The notes under the pieces were generated by a model. It was not told the origin of the DNA and did no database searches. It saw only the letters and a list, made by a program, of their open reading frames with translations. The translations under genes and the position numbers were made by a program. From contig NC_090698.1 of NCBI RefSeq assembly GCF_040954835.1, positions 1,114,501-1,178,500 of the forward strand: a stretch of 64,000 nt of DNA, given 5' to 3'. This DNA comes from Lepisosteus oculatus. Lineage: Eukaryota; Chordata; Actinopteri; Semionotiformes; Lepisosteidae. This document shows, piece after piece, positions 25,601 through 35,561 of the stretch. Every line of letters begins with the position of its first letter. Position 1 is the stretch's first letter.

Positions 25601-28600
25601 GCTGTGCTGAAAGAAACGTTGCTGCAGTCGATCGAAATGTTGTGCAGTGTCAATGCTTTGCGTTTCTCTTGACGAACGGATCCTTCTAGCAGGGCGGAAA
25701 TGTGACGGTGTCTGTGTGTGTGACAGGCAGCCCTGGCCCAGACACCACTCGCAGGCCGAGTGCTGCGGCGCCTGGGCCTACGACCCCCTGGACCCCGAGA
25801 CCCGCTGCTGCGGAGACACGCTCCACAGGGTCCCTCGGGGGGCTGCGTCTCTCCGCTGCTGCGGGAGCCTCCTCGTGGACACGGACACCCACAGCTGCTG
25901 CGCCTCCGAGACCCAGCAGGTCTCCTTCAGGAGGGCCCCGGGGCTGGCCTGCTGCGGCCACACGCCCTACAACACGTCCCGCGAGTCCTGCTGTGCCCAC
26001 CGCCTCTCCCGGGGCCGCCAGCCGCGCGGGGCCGCGCCAGGTCAGTCAGGGGCCGCAGGGAGCACAGCGGAGGGGCGCCGGGGCTTAATGAGCAGCACAT
26101 CCCAAAGCAAAAGCGACAACATAACCATGCAAACCCACTGGTATTGTAACACTGCGTGAGTCGATGGCATGAAAGAACCAAACCACTTTCTTCTGAAGTG
26201 AAAACGCAGGGTGCTGCCCTGGGGTGTGTGATAATAGAAGATCACTTTACTAGCTATAAACAATTTCTTGCTCTCCATGAGACACACAGGCACACAGAGG
26301 GGTAGAGAGAAGCTTGGGGTCAGAGCACAGGGCAGCCATTCGTATGGTGACTCTGGAGCAGTTGGGGTCAAGGGCCTTGCTCAGGGGCCCAATGGAGTAG
26401 GATTCCTCTGCCTGCCGCAGGATTTGAACTGGCAACCTTCCAGCCACAGGCGCATATCCTTAGCCACAGAGCCACTGCACCGCCCTAACTCTAACTATCA
26501 TGTGGGGTGGCATGTTAAAGGGATTGCAGATCTGCATGGCCAGGCCTGTTCATCAATCTGCTGGGGGACACTACTGTCAGAGTGTGGTAATGTTGCAGTT
26601 TCAGAAGTCTTTTCTTCTCCCTTTCACACTGGAGCTTTTAAACATTGTTTTCTTTGGATGTTCAGAGATCTTATCTCTGCCAAGACTAGAAGAGTTACCA
26701 GGAAAAACTACCATAACAATGATCAATACTGTATTTCCCATAGGAGCCATGGTAATATGACACTAATTGCCTCCAGTTTCTCACCACATGAAACACAACA
26801 TGTTCAGATGCAAGGAAAACTAGTTCTGAAAAAGTTGGCAGGAAGCCAAGTTAGTCATGCTGAGTCAGGGGGGTTTTCCCAACACTGTGCTGTATTTATG
26901 CTCAAGAGACAAGTCAGAACCCAGCTCTCATGTCGTCATCAGCTGTCACACAGTCCTGGCATCACCAGTGGAGCTTGGCCTGCAACACACGTGTTCTATT
27001 TTCGTATGGCAGTGTGCTTATACACAGGAGTAAGTTAAAGTTTCCAAGCAGCTGCAGCATTTCCATATCTACCTATGCAGCTGTTCAGGTGTTTCCTGGG
27101 CAATGGGGGGTGGCCAGTCAGTATGGGCTAGAAGCACGACAACTGCGAGGCCAGTCAGACCCTGCAGGACTTGAGTATGGAGCTCTTCAAGCCCCTGGGC
27201 CACAGTGCAGCACCAAGGCCACTGCAGTTCCACAGAGATTCATTTGCATATTTGTATGTCTCTAAATTGGGATTCAGAATGCAACATGCAGCAAATGTAA
27301 CAAATAACAAAACTGATCAAATCGGGAGGGCATTCAATTCACATAGCTCTTAGTAGCTAGACGCTACTGTAATTGATCTGCATTGACTTCAGCAACAGCA
27401 AGTATCAGCTTCAAGAACTGGGTACCTCGTTCTAGACTCCCACAACTCCTTAGGCTAGAGGGAAAAACCAAAGGACAATGTGCACCTCACATGACAGCGT
27501 GCTGTTTGTCATGGCTCGGGGTGAAGATGTGCATGTCAGTATTCGCAGTCTGATGAAATTGAATGTCATCGCATCTGTCCCTGCACAAAGGTAGTGATGC
27601 ATCGTGTCCATTCCTGTTGAGCTGCTCGACTTGGGGAATTGGGGAAAATTTGGAAAATTTGGAAATACCGCTATCCGTTTATTCAAAGCTTTGTACTGCT
27701 GAATGTATTTCATGTCACCTCTCCCCATAACGAGAGTACAGGGACCAATCCTATGCGGAGTGTTTAGTTCAGATCTGAGACGATCCAGAAAAATCCTGAC
27801 AAGCTGACAAGTCAGGGACTCCAATACCAAGAGAAGAGGGTTTTAATACCGGAGAGCTGAGGCGTGATTGGAAAATGAGGTAATTAGTGAAGGTGTGTGC
27901 GGAATGTGGTTATAACAGTACCCTCCCCCCTCTACGGGCAGCTTCCGACACCCTGGCTGGTCAGTCTGGCAAGGCTTGATGAAAATCTCGAATCAGATCG
28001 CAGTCCAGGATTTTGTTTCCTTCCGGAACCCAGGATCTTTCCTCTGGTCCGTAGCTTTCCCAATCTACCAGGTAGTGTAGAGAGCCTCAGTACCAGCGGG
28101 AGTGCACGATTCGGTGAATAGTGTAGGCTGGATGACTGTCAGGTGGGAGACTAGGCTCGGGCTTTGACAAGGAGGATCTGTGGAATAGTTTGAGGAGGGA
28201 AATGTAAAAGGTAGGGTGGATCTTAAGAGTGGGAGGGAGTGCCAGATGATAGGATACTGGGTTGACCTGCGCAAGACCACGGAAAGGACTGGTGAAACAT
28301 GGGCCAGGTTTCCTGGACGGCTGGCGTAGGGGGAGGTTCCCCATGGACAGCCACACAAATCACCCTCCGCAGGGTCGTGCTGAGGGTCAGCGGTAACCAT
28401 TTGCATTTGGAAATATTGCACCCGAAAGCTTTATACTATTAAATACGTGTATTATGAAATATTCCGTGTACAAAATACACCGCAGGCAAATGAATATTGA
28501 TTAAACAGGGTGACGAAATAAAAGCTTTATGACAAATTCCCGTACCTAGAATACATACATTATTAATCTAAAGTAGAAATTATGTTTCTACATAAAATAT

Positions 28601-30028
28601 CATGAGTTTTAAAACTGTAAAAAAAGTTCAACTTTCCTGACACGTGGATATTTTATCCTCCGCAGCAACTTCTCTCCCCTTTGAAACTGTAGGTCAGAGA
28701 GTAAAACGTCACCAGAATTCTCCTCAGCGCAGTCCGCTCCGATGTGCACTTCGGAGCACCTGGTGACGCCCAGATTGAAAAACAGGGCCCCTGCAGACTG
28801 GAGCGCAGCACCGCTAGTGTGCATATCGGGGCAAATCCTCTGTCCCTGTTATACTTGCCATATAACAGGGGCACCACTTACGTGCTGCAACTCACAACTG
28901 GCAGCCCACTGAAGCTCAGCAGGTGTGAGCTTGGTCAGTATTTGGGAGGGTGACCTCCTGGACCAGTAGTGGGTGCTCACCCTGCGGTCTAGGTGGGTCC
29001 AAATGCCCCAGTATAGTGATGGGGACACTGGTGCACTCTGGCTGCTGTTGCATCATCCAGGTGGGGCTACATGGTGGTGGAGGGGAGTCCCCATTACCTG
29101 TATAGCTTTGAATGGAGCTATATAAGTGTAATAGTGTAATGATTATTACTATTGTGCCAGGAGCACTGACCAGGGCATTAACTGAACCCCACGACTGTGT
29201 CTTGCAGGAGAATGTGTGCTGATGCAGCTGGAGGACATGAGCCAGTCTGCTGTCTGTAACGCCACAGGTGAGCAAGAGGCTGGGGTGGGCTTTGCTGGAT
29301 TCTCCAGGTCTTGTGAGGTTGTGAGCTAGGACAGAATGAATACTTCATTCACTTAAACAAACTGGATTTAATGGGTTTGCATGCAACAATTACGGTGAAT
29401 CTGATAAAGCTGATATACAGAAGTTATGGAACTGCTTAAGAAGAGACTGTTTGGCCTACTGGGTACTGTAAGTCTAAAGAATTCTGCAGGGTGTGAATCA
29501 AGCTTTGACTCCAGTGAGTCACACAGCGGTCCTTGCTTGGTCCACAGTGGGGATCACAGAGGGTCCCAGCTCTGACGGTGTGAAATGTGTTAGAATTGCT
29601 ATGTACTGATACAGAGAGGAACGGCATCTCGTCAGTCACACCCTCGTGCCAGGAGCACAGCTCAGAAACACTCTCTGATTTGGTTCTTTCTTGTTTTCTT
29701 CCTCAACTCTCACCACGTAGTCCTTGTAGGTCAAGTCACAGGAATGACGATCAGGGGCAGCCGCATTGTTTACAGACTGACCAGGGTCATCGAGGTGTTA
29801 GCGAGCCACAGTGGAGCACTGCAGATCTGGGAGAAGCTCGCTGCGGTCCAGCTTGACCACTGTGGCTGCCCCCCATTGGCGCTGGACAGGAGCTATGCCT
29901 TCTGTCTCACGGGCCAGCTGCAGGAGCAGCCCGCCCTCAGCGCCGGGGACTCTGTCTACATCGCTCCACTCCTGTCCCCCAGCGCGCTGCACAGCCTGGC
30001 GCAGCGGAGAGCCAGGTGCAAGCCGTGA
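13564..30028 (+). CDS. galaxin-like secreted Cys-Cys repeat protein with NTR-like tail (13-exon model)
   Basis: Coding exons: first exon ending 13663 (start uncertain), then 14096-14140, 15424-15514, 17562-17746, 19193-19324, 19914-20132, 20954-21045, 21318-21505, 23425-23576, 24234-24334, 24986-25209, 25727-26040, 29208-29267, 29730-30028. Every junction has AG/GT ends, and the phases match from 14096 to the stop. That is strong evidence for one gene. With the start codon split across the first intron (A at 13663, TG at 14096) the protein is 700 residues. An in-frame ATG at 13564 would add 33.

The product has a short hydrophobic leader ([13 protein letters not shown]), then 28 Cys-Cys pairs in galaxin-style repeats such as [14 protein letters not shown] and [14 protein letters not shown]. 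It ends in about 100 residues with HCGCPPL and a beta-rich look, like an NTR/netrin module (a pattern call, not proven). Galaxins are extracellular matrix proteins first described from coral skeleton; the role in fish is unknown to me. It is expected to be secreted and heavily disulfide-bonded. Confidence 0.85.
14096..14140 (+). CDS. galaxin-like gene, leader-peptide exon
   Basis: 45 bases between tttttgcag and GTGAGT. They encode [14 protein letters not shown], a hydrophobic stretch ending in small residues, as a signal peptide does. Ends in phase 1. Confidence 0.65.
15424..15514 (+). CDS. galaxin-like gene, exon 3 of the model (ends at minisatellite)
   Basis: Acceptor ctttctcacag, then [15 protein letters not shown] and GCCGERPYH, which is the first galaxin repeat. 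It ends in phase 2 at CCACAG with donor GTACAG. The last 14 coding bases (from 15501) are the start of the first unit of the 40-bp tandem repeat that follows. Confidence 0.8.
15501..16798 (+). repeat. 40-bp minisatellite, 32 full units plus a partial
   Basis: The unit begins aggccctaccacaggtacag and ends tggctgattaaggtgatcag. Units start at 15501 and then exactly every 40 bases to 16781, with no length change at all; only point variants occur (aagccc, gtagag, ggaacag, tgtctg, tggcgg). The array is in the intron after the exon ending at 15514, and its first unit overlaps that exon. Nearly every unit therefore repeats the exon end and its splice donor CAG/GTACAG. Confidence 0.97.
17352..17475 (-). 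mobile_element. Penelope-like element end with hammerhead-like core
   Basis: On the minus strand: CTTGAAGAAGGCTCCACGGC then CGAAATGTT, then tttcttctcttttcggcatg, gaacaaaac and gacgcagctaccc. The same blocks occur at 45515-45640 and 61405-61500. Penelope-like retroelements are known to carry minimal hammerhead ribozymes (CUGANGA, stem II, GAAA). Here stem II GGC/GCC and GAAA are present, but the first core base appears changed (UUGAAGA). It lies in the intron directly before the next exon. Confidence 0.45.
17562..17746 (+). CDS. galaxin-like gene, exon with five Cys-Cys pairs
   Basis: Acceptor ggctgttgcag; donor GTACTG. Encodes [43 protein letters not shown]. Phase 2 in, phase 1 out. It has one N-glycosylation sequon (NITG). 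Confidence 0.9.
17885..18690 (-). mobile_element. non-LTR retrotransposon fragment in intron
   Basis: The minus strand, in broken frames, reads [14 protein letters not shown]-like text, then [20 protein letters not shown] and finally [20 protein letters not shown] with HFLWHCDKY. This is the C-terminal part of a fish LINE polymerase ORF, including its Cys/His motif. Stops and frameshifts make it inactive. It is antisense to the host gene. Confidence 0.65.
19193..19324 (+). CDS. galaxin-like gene, exon with three Cys-Cys pairs
   Basis: Acceptor ctgtcgctcag; donor GTACAG. Encodes [20 protein letters not shown], then [16 protein letters not shown] and LRCCGQ. Phase 1 in and out. Confidence 0.9.
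19395..19900 (-). repeat. dispersed LTR-like repeat, copy 3 (in intron)
   Basis: Reverse orientation relative to copies at 1950 and 11590: cgctccgagccccggactca and aggacgcc on the + strand are the complement of their core. It ends 14 bases before the next exon's acceptor, so this insertion supplies the intron's 3' flank. Confidence 0.5.
19914..20132 (+). CDS. galaxin-like gene, exon with three Cys-Cys pairs
   Basis: Acceptor gttcctcttgcag; donor GTGAGG. A single exon of 219 bases, open throughout. A GTGAGT inside it at 19932 looks like a donor, but the downstream [18 protein letters not shown] continues in the same frame without needing an intron. It also encodes [14 protein letters not shown] and NASCCNG. 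Phase 1 in and out. Confidence 0.85.
20954..21045 (+). CDS. galaxin-like gene, short exon
   Basis: Acceptor ttggcttgctag; donor GTAAGA. Encodes [29 protein letters not shown]. It carries single cysteines rather than pairs. Phase 1 in, phase 0 out. Confidence 0.8.
21318..21505 (+). CDS. galaxin-like gene, exon with two Cys-Cys pairs
   Basis: Acceptor gttgtttgtag; donor GTAAAG. Encodes [45 protein letters not shown]. Phase 0 in, phase 2 out. Confidence 0.85.
21790..22085 (+). repeat. tRNA-derived SINE, second family, copy
   Basis: Blocks gtgacactctggctcaggat, gaggaatcctactcc, gagcaaggcccttaacccca, ctgtgtgtctcatggagagc and ccaataaagtga define a family of about 290 bases. Other copies: 26195-26490 (-), 43965-44235 (+), 46535-46835 (-) and a partial at 25350-25445 (-). 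The copy ends in a short tta/tct repeat. Confidence 0.75.
22086..22450 (+). repeat. 5S-derived SINE body and tail
   Basis: Begins at cactatactgtaaaaaggtg and runs through ttaaaaatcccagggcattt and cgcatcatccaggtgg to the tail gagtgtccagaaaagggcta. It lacks the 5S head and directly abuts the tRNA-type SINE. Closely matches 56195-56600. Confidence 0.7.
23425..23576 (+). CDS. galaxin-like gene, exon with two Cys-Cys pairs
   Basis: Acceptor tcctgtgtgcag; donor GTAAAG. Encodes [38 protein letters not shown]. Phase 2 in, phase 1 out. Confidence 0.9.
24234..24334 (+). CDS. galaxin-like gene, exon with two Cys-Cys pairs
   Basis: Acceptor gtaattcacag; donor GTCAGC. Encodes [33 protein letters not shown]. 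Phase 1 in, phase 0 out. Confidence 0.9.
24986..25209 (+). CDS. galaxin-like gene, exon with three Cys-Cys pairs
   Basis: Acceptor gtttcccctcag; donor GTGAGC. Encodes [28 protein letters not shown] (single Cys in place of a pair), [18 protein letters not shown]. Phase 0 in, phase 2 out. Confidence 0.9.
25350..25445 (-). repeat. partial tRNA-type SINE, second family
   Basis: ttactttattaaccc and caatttcttgcattaggaat are the reverse complement of the tail of the SINE at 21790-22085. Only the 3' third is present. Confidence 0.55.
25727..26040 (+). CDS. galaxin-like gene, largest repeat exon
   Basis: Acceptor gtgtgtgtgacag; donor GTCAGT. 314 bases with six Cys-Cys pairs: [50 protein letters not shown], then a basic [10 protein letters not shown]. 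It is very GC-rich compared with its flanks. Phase 2 in, phase 1 out. Six overlapping frames stay open here because of the GC content; only this one has the repeat pattern. Confidence 0.92.
26195..26490 (-). repeat. tRNA-type SINE, second family, copy
   Basis: Reverse complement of the 21790 family: caatttcttgctctccatga, gccttgctcaggggcccaat, gagtaggattcctctgcctg and gccacagagccactgcacc. Near full length. Confidence 0.75.
27440..28425 (-). mobile_element. Ty3/gypsy remnant: integrase end, chromodomain, LTR
   Basis: On the minus strand, in frames broken by indels, the text reads [20 protein letters not shown], then [21 protein letters not shown] and, in the next frame, a VDWE-type stretch before a GGGYC end. 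This is the order integrase C-terminus then chromodomain then end of pol in Ty3/gypsy chromovirus-type elements. The flank from about 27900 down to 27440 is probably its 3' LTR. It lies in the 3.2-kb intron before the last two exons. Non-functional. Confidence 0.65.
28866..29150 (+). repeat. 5S rRNA-derived SINE with recognisable 5S head
   Basis: Head: actgaagctcagcaggtgtg, agcttggtcagtatttggga and gacctcctgg follow the second half of 5S rRNA (internal control region) in order. It continues with ccccagtatagtgatgggga and the usual tail ctatataagtgtaa. The body between is deleted relative to 56195-56600. It is not a working 5S gene. Confidence 0.7.
29208..29267 (+). CDS. galaxin-like gene, penultimate exon
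   Basis: Acceptor gactgtgtcttgcag; donor GTGAGC. 60 bases encode [19 protein letters not shown]. This opens the tail domain with two single cysteines. Phase 1 in and out. Confidence 0.8.
29730..30028 (+). CDS. galaxin-like gene, last exon (NTR-like tail)
   Basis: Acceptor tccttgtag, stop TGA at 30026-30028. The encoded 99 residues have no Cys-Cys pairs. They carry alternating hydrophobics ([13 protein letters not shown]), [26 protein letters not shown] and a final basic ARCKP. The pattern is like the NTR module of netrins and related secreted proteins; I infer this from pattern alone. Confidence 0.8.
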
Positions 30029-31003
30029 CAGCCCTGGCCTCTCACACCACCCAGAAAGGCCTTCAGAGCTCGGGAAGTAAGCCTCCTTAATGAATGAAGA
30101 GCCTTTGAGTCACTTTTTCAGGCTTCCAAATTATGTTAATTAATCATTTATGTATTTTTGCATTATATTAGTACCACACATTTCCTTATCTGTTAGCGAA
30201 CTTTAATGTGACTTTACTGAGCCTTTGCACTATGTATCTTCATAAATCAACCTTGACTTCTTTTACCCTGAAGGGTCTTTAGTGTATAACAGGTCTGGGT
30301 TGTTTACAAGCCATTAGGCCCCGAGCCATTTCTTATCATTTTTCTTCGTGAAGGGGGAAGGGATTTTGTTACTTATGGTGTCTTGAGTGGTCAATATTTT
30401 TCCTGTGAAACATTTTGTGGTGAGTAATAATTCTGGGAATACAAAAGAGAAAAAGAACATACACCCAGAAAAATCTAATCCAAAATGCATTCCAACAATT
30501 GCCCATCATCAAAACATTCTGATGAAGGTATATTTTACCAAAACATGTACAATTGTTAAAAAACATCTGATTTGAATAATAACTAGCCAAGAGAAATGAG
30601 ATGTGTTTTTAAACAAAGTTTGAAAAGAATGGTGCTAATGTAGAAAAGTCAAATATTCTGGCAGGATTGGATTGGAATGTTTTTATTTTTATTTTAATGG
30701 CTCATTGCAGTTACACAGAGCCCTGAAATAGTCAAATTAGCTGACTTTGTATTGTCAGTGAGTTGGATGTCCTGACACCCAGCATAAAGCAGACGCCAGC
30801 ATCATGATGAGCATCCTTGTCCATCATGTAGGGCATGCTGCAGGTGTTTCTATACTGTAGAAGACAGTGGTGCTTGTTTTCAAATAGATTATACATTTAT
30901 TCATGTATCTAAGAGGCATAAATGGACCTCTTATTACCAGTTAAAGTGAGCTGTGACCCATGGATAACAGTGAAGCTGTCGTCAACACTGAAAGAGTTAC
31001 AAA
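30029..31003. other. 3' flank of galaxin-like gene, A/T-rich
   Basis: Presumed 3' UTR followed by intergenic sequence. I see no clear AATAAA close to the stop and no other gene. Confidence 0.3.
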
Positions 31004-31816
31004 TACACTGATGGAAAAAAGAAACGCAACAGTTTCTGGAAAGAGAATACTACAGTTATAGCTTATGTACTTTCACAAAAAGATGTCAATGTGTTTTAAG
31101 CCCTCTGACCAGCAATACAGCTTGTGCAGTGAGGCATTGTAACTTGCCAATCACATGAAAGCTCGTTAGGTGCACTTTTACCCAACGAGGTCCAGGTGGA
31201 ACAATGCCTGATCAGGTCCCCTTTAAAAAGGCCTTAAATTCAAAGCTTAGGTCACTGCATGAAAAGAATCACACTTAGTCAGTTTTCTGTGCATTCAATA
31301 ATGCCTAGAACATCACCAGAAGCAAGGGAGAGGACCACTGGCACGCTGCAGGCAGGATGTCATGTGCCAGCGTTGCCAGACACTGTGGAGTTTAAGCCAC
31401 TCCACTGTGTCCCGACTGCAGAGAAGGTTTCAGCAGACCGGCAGGACAAATGACCGTCCAAGATCCAGTCGCCCACGAGTGACCACACTAGAGAGCAGGA
31501 CCGACACATCAGACTGGTCCATCTGAGAGATCGTTTCAGATCTGCCACCTGTACTGCTGCTGAAACTGCCAGCAGACACAATGGCCACATCAGTGACAGA
31601 GCAGTGAAGCTCCATGCTGTTGGCCTTAGAGCAAGGCGACCTGTCAGGGGCCCTCTGCTCATGCCTTCTAGATGTCACACCCGACTGGCTTGGGCCAGAC
31701 AGAGGCTGCGATAGACCGGTCAGCAGTGGCATGAGTCACTCTCCAGCCTGTTCCACGCAGACAGGAGGGCCAGAGTGTGCAGGAGGAGATGTTGTGTTTC
31801 TTTTTTCCATCAGTAT
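31004..31816 (+). mobile_element. Tc1/mariner remnant B with both terminal repeats
   Basis: Starts tacactgatggaaaaaagaa and ends with the complement, ttcttttttccatcagtata, flanked by TA. The internal transposase region matches remnant A at 12233 closely and is broken: the helix-turn-helix part and the RDRFR part lie in different frames. At about 813 bases it is shorter than a complete Tc1 element (about 1.3-1.6 kb), so most of the catalytic part is deleted. Confidence 0.85.
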
Positions 31817-33349
31817 ATATATATTATACATCCAAAGCACAGCTTAGTGAAATCCCAATCTCTGATTGGTTAAACAGAATCAAACTCTATTGATCACTTC
31901 ACACCATTACCCCTGACTTCTCCCTGTTATTCTATTTCAACTATCTAATTTCATTCTGAATTTCAGTCCTGGAATTCAGAAATGAATGGAACACTAATCA
32001 CTGTGAATGTATGCGTACCATTTCTGGTTTATTTTCATTTTAAAAATGCTTAATAAATTTCCTAATACCAAATGACAGGTAGTCACATTATGCATGGCAT
32101 AATTCTGGCTCCATCTTGACCTTTACTGCTGTGCAGCACATATATCGCTGTAATCTGTTTTATATCTTAAATGTAATATTTGCACACATCTATATTTCCA
32201 TACAGTATATACTGTGAATAGCCTTCAGAATCAGATGGCAGTTTTTAGATGTGGCAGGCTGGGCAAGCAGGTGAAGGACTGCAAGGAGAGTGTAGAGCTT
32301 CAGGCCTGTGACAGTACACTGCCTCCCTACAGCCTTAACTGCTCCTGGCACTAGTGCAGTAGCATGGGTGCAGTTAGCGTTACTGCTTCCAAATATGTGT
32401 GAAAATCTTCAGAAAAGTATTTGTGATTGAGACCATCTCTTCATCCTTACAATCAGTATTATCTCTTAGTAAGGGGAGTGAATTAAAAAATAAAAAAATA
32501 AAATATAACCTCAAACCACTTCATAAAGTCTCTCACCAGATTGGAGGATTTGGTGCTGCAGTAAAACTGAACTTGACTTGAAAGCAGTAGAAGTTTTGGT
32601 CCCTTCGGCTTCCTGCAGGCTCTCCCACTGTGGCCTGATCCTGCCAGGAGGAGACTAGAACACGCACTAAACTGTTGTTCTGTGGTTGTCTGTATTGCTA
32701 CTGTGAATGTATTATTTTAATTTTGATTAAATATTACAAGAAAGAGTTTTATGTTACTGCCAACATTAACACAGGTCTCTACCATTCTCGAGATCAGCCT
32801 CTACACAACACCAGGCACAAAACGGAGCAGACACAAACAAAACAGTCTGCAACTGTGATCTTGAGCATCACATACTGCAAGAGCATGATGAAAATGAATG
32901 GCCATCCTTACGGTTGTTATTGGTGCAACAGGAAGCTGCAATATGGAAGGACTCTGTAGTCCCTCCTGCAGACTCCCCGACGAACAATTGAACTTCCTGC
33001 ATGCTCCCCAGAAAGAGGACGAGATCTCTAGTCTGCACTGTGTTGTGCTCCACAGAGCCTTATACTGAACAAGTGCGACCTGTACATACAGATGAGCAGA
33101 CTGATGTGCAATAGTGCATACTCAGCACTGGTGTTTGCATCCACCACAGACAGCCCAGTTTGTGGACTAGTAACCATCAGTCTTATGCAATGTGAGATGC
33201 TGTGAACAGACCGACAATCATCAAGCTCAAGCCAGTAGCAGCTAGAATGGAACAATCAAATTTAGGAGCAAAGAGGGGTTTGTACAAGACTTGTCCAACG
33301 GTGTATGTTATCAACTGGTGTAAGCTGATTCATCTGTGCTGGTTTAGAG
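31817..33349. other. intergenic, nothing recognised
   Basis: A/T-rich with no conserved exon or repeat family identified. Confidence 0.3.
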
Positions 33350-33669
33350 CAGTGATTCCCAATCCTGGGCCTGGTGACCCACACCTGATGATTTCTGTTC
33401 CAGCCGAGCCCTCAGTTACACAATCAAACTCTTCATTGACTTAAAGATTAATCTGCACTGTTTGTTCCCAGCTCTTAAACATGTTGGAGTTTTACTGTTT
33501 TATTTTGTAAGTGAAATAAAATCCCTAACTTGTGACTAGAAATAAAACGCAAATATTCAACTGAAGTACCTTCTTGGATTGCGTAAGGCTTAAATGATCT
33601 GATTAAGTTGTTGAGGAATGAGATTCAGCATGTGGTGGAACACCAGGAGCAGGACTGGGAACCCCTGTG
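33350..33669. mobile_element. MITE-like element with about 35-bp inverted ends
   Basis: The left end agtgattcccaatcctgggc with ctggtgacccac pairs with the right end, which reads inward on the opposite strand as ggggttcccagtcctgctcc and tggtgttccacc. The interior has no coding capacity. Such ends are common in fish non-autonomous DNA elements; I could not define a target-site duplication. Confidence 0.55.
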
Positions 33670-34761
33670 TTAATGTATTGTACAGCTACAGTATAATGTT
33701 ATTTGCCACTGCGCAGGGCTGTCTGAAGACGCCCACAGATTCTAAAGAAGCATAATACTATAGACTGTGCATCAATTATTGTATACAAAATTAGCTGTGA
33801 ATGCTACAAAATGAATGTTTTCCATGTTTTATCATGATAATAAACCTCTTCTTATTATTAATATAATTCAATTGCCATTTCCTTGATTATTCAAAAACCA
33901 CAATACTCACGCAGTTCCAGCTGTTCCATTTTAAATCTTGACCACAATGAGTCAGTACATACTAACAACCTCCTGTAGTGAGGCTCATTAAGAACTCAAC
34001 CACCACCACGAAATCCTTTTAAACTGTAGCATTTAATTATTTATATTACCAAATAAACTCCTACCCCCTTCAAATCAATCACAAATCCCCACTATGACTA
34101 TTGTTAAGCAATTAGTGGCTGTTTATCAGCCTCTAGTTCACAACAGCAGAAATCAGCTCAAACAGGACAGGCTGAAGGAGCCGGGCCCCAGTCACCCCCA
34201 GCACCCCAGCACCCCAGCTTGCACCCCGCAGGAGCCTGGAGAGGGTGCAGGTTGTGCTGGCCCAGGTGACACCCTCTCTCAGGAAAGGCAGTGTCATCTG
34301 CCCCATGGCGACCCCCCAGAGGCATCGGGGGCACAGGCCAACAGCTGGGTGTTCCGACCTCTTCCCACTGTGGAGGTCTAGGCCAGGACAACGTCTCCTC
34401 CCTAACCTCCGCCGCCGACTGTGGCTCATCCCGCACCTCGGGAACCGTCTGGACCCCTCAGCTGGCCATCTCGGATCTCCACACATCTCAAAAGGTCCTT
34501 GAGCTGCAAGAAGGGTTCTGAACGGGTCCCTCTCCTCCTAGGGGGTTGAGCAGGACAAACCCATGTAGAGTTTCCTTTTTGGGCTGGCCGAAGCCTTGAG
34601 CTTTCCACTGCAATTCCTGTAGCTAATTCCAGCCTGCAGAATCTCCCTCTTCAGCTCACAGCTCTTCAGCTGCCTGTGCTCTTCTGTTGGAAGAGTCTCA
34701 AACAGGTGTGTTTCCCAGCTGTAGAAAGTCCAGTCAAGATCTCGCTGGTCTGCGCAGATTC

Positions 34762-34880
34762 CTCCCAGCTGTGCAGCAGTCTGTCCTCAGTGCTCCGCCC
34801 AGGGGTGAGCTGGGTCCCCTCGCCATAAACACCCCTCAGGGTTACAGGCTGGGTTCAGGGGTGTGGGGCCACTCCGCTCC
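34762..34880 (+). repeat. inverted repeat, left arm
   Basis: 119 bases starting ctcccagctgtgcagcagtc that recur in inverted orientation at 35562-35681 with only a few differences. The open frames in both arms are one sequence read twice. Confidence 0.85.
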
Positions 34881-35561
34881 CCCGACACTGTCACCCTGCT
34901 TCTGATGGAGGGCTGGGTTCCATCACCCTGCTTCTCCCCCCCAAGAGCCTCCCTGGGTCTTTCTGTTAAGGTCTGCCACTGGATCCCACTGACCTAGATC
35001 CCACTGACCCGGATCACACCAGCTGCTGCCAGTCCAGTGTCCTGCTTCTGTCAAAAACATCTCCACATGGAACAGACACCATCCTAACTAAGGTGGATCA
35101 AGGAGACCAAACCCACAAGGACTTCAGCACCACAATGAAACAACAAGCCACCAGCCCCCTGCACCCACCATCAATCTCATCTCCAAAGTCACCCCGCTGA
35201 GACTGGTAACAGTTAATTGTGGACTTAAACTGCCTCAAGGGGAGGTTTTGTCTAACAAAATCATCTTCTCAGATAACAGGCTGCCATAGTTACCTATAAG
35301 AGGAGGCTATGTGGCCCATTTAACCCCTGTGGTTGGTAGTAGCTAATTAATCTCAGGACTTTATTCAGCCATTTTTGAAAGACAGGCTTCAAGAACATGG
35401 CCCAGTAGCTTGCACCGTGATCCCACAGGCTCTTGTGGAAGGAAGTGCCTCCTGTTGCCAGTTATACAGTAAATACTCTGTATTTATGTCTATTTGTATT
35501 TCACCACTGATTCTGCAGATATCCACAGTCTGAAGACATTCGTGGGCTCCTGGACAAGTCT

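Noticed and set aside
25686-26181. Several overlapping frames across the large galaxin exon
   Set aside because: High GC keeps many frames open. Only the frame with the Cys-Cys pattern fits the splice phases of the neighbouring exons.
28866-28990. Functional 5S rRNA gene
   Set aside because: Only the second half of a 5S-like sequence is present and it continues into a SINE body.
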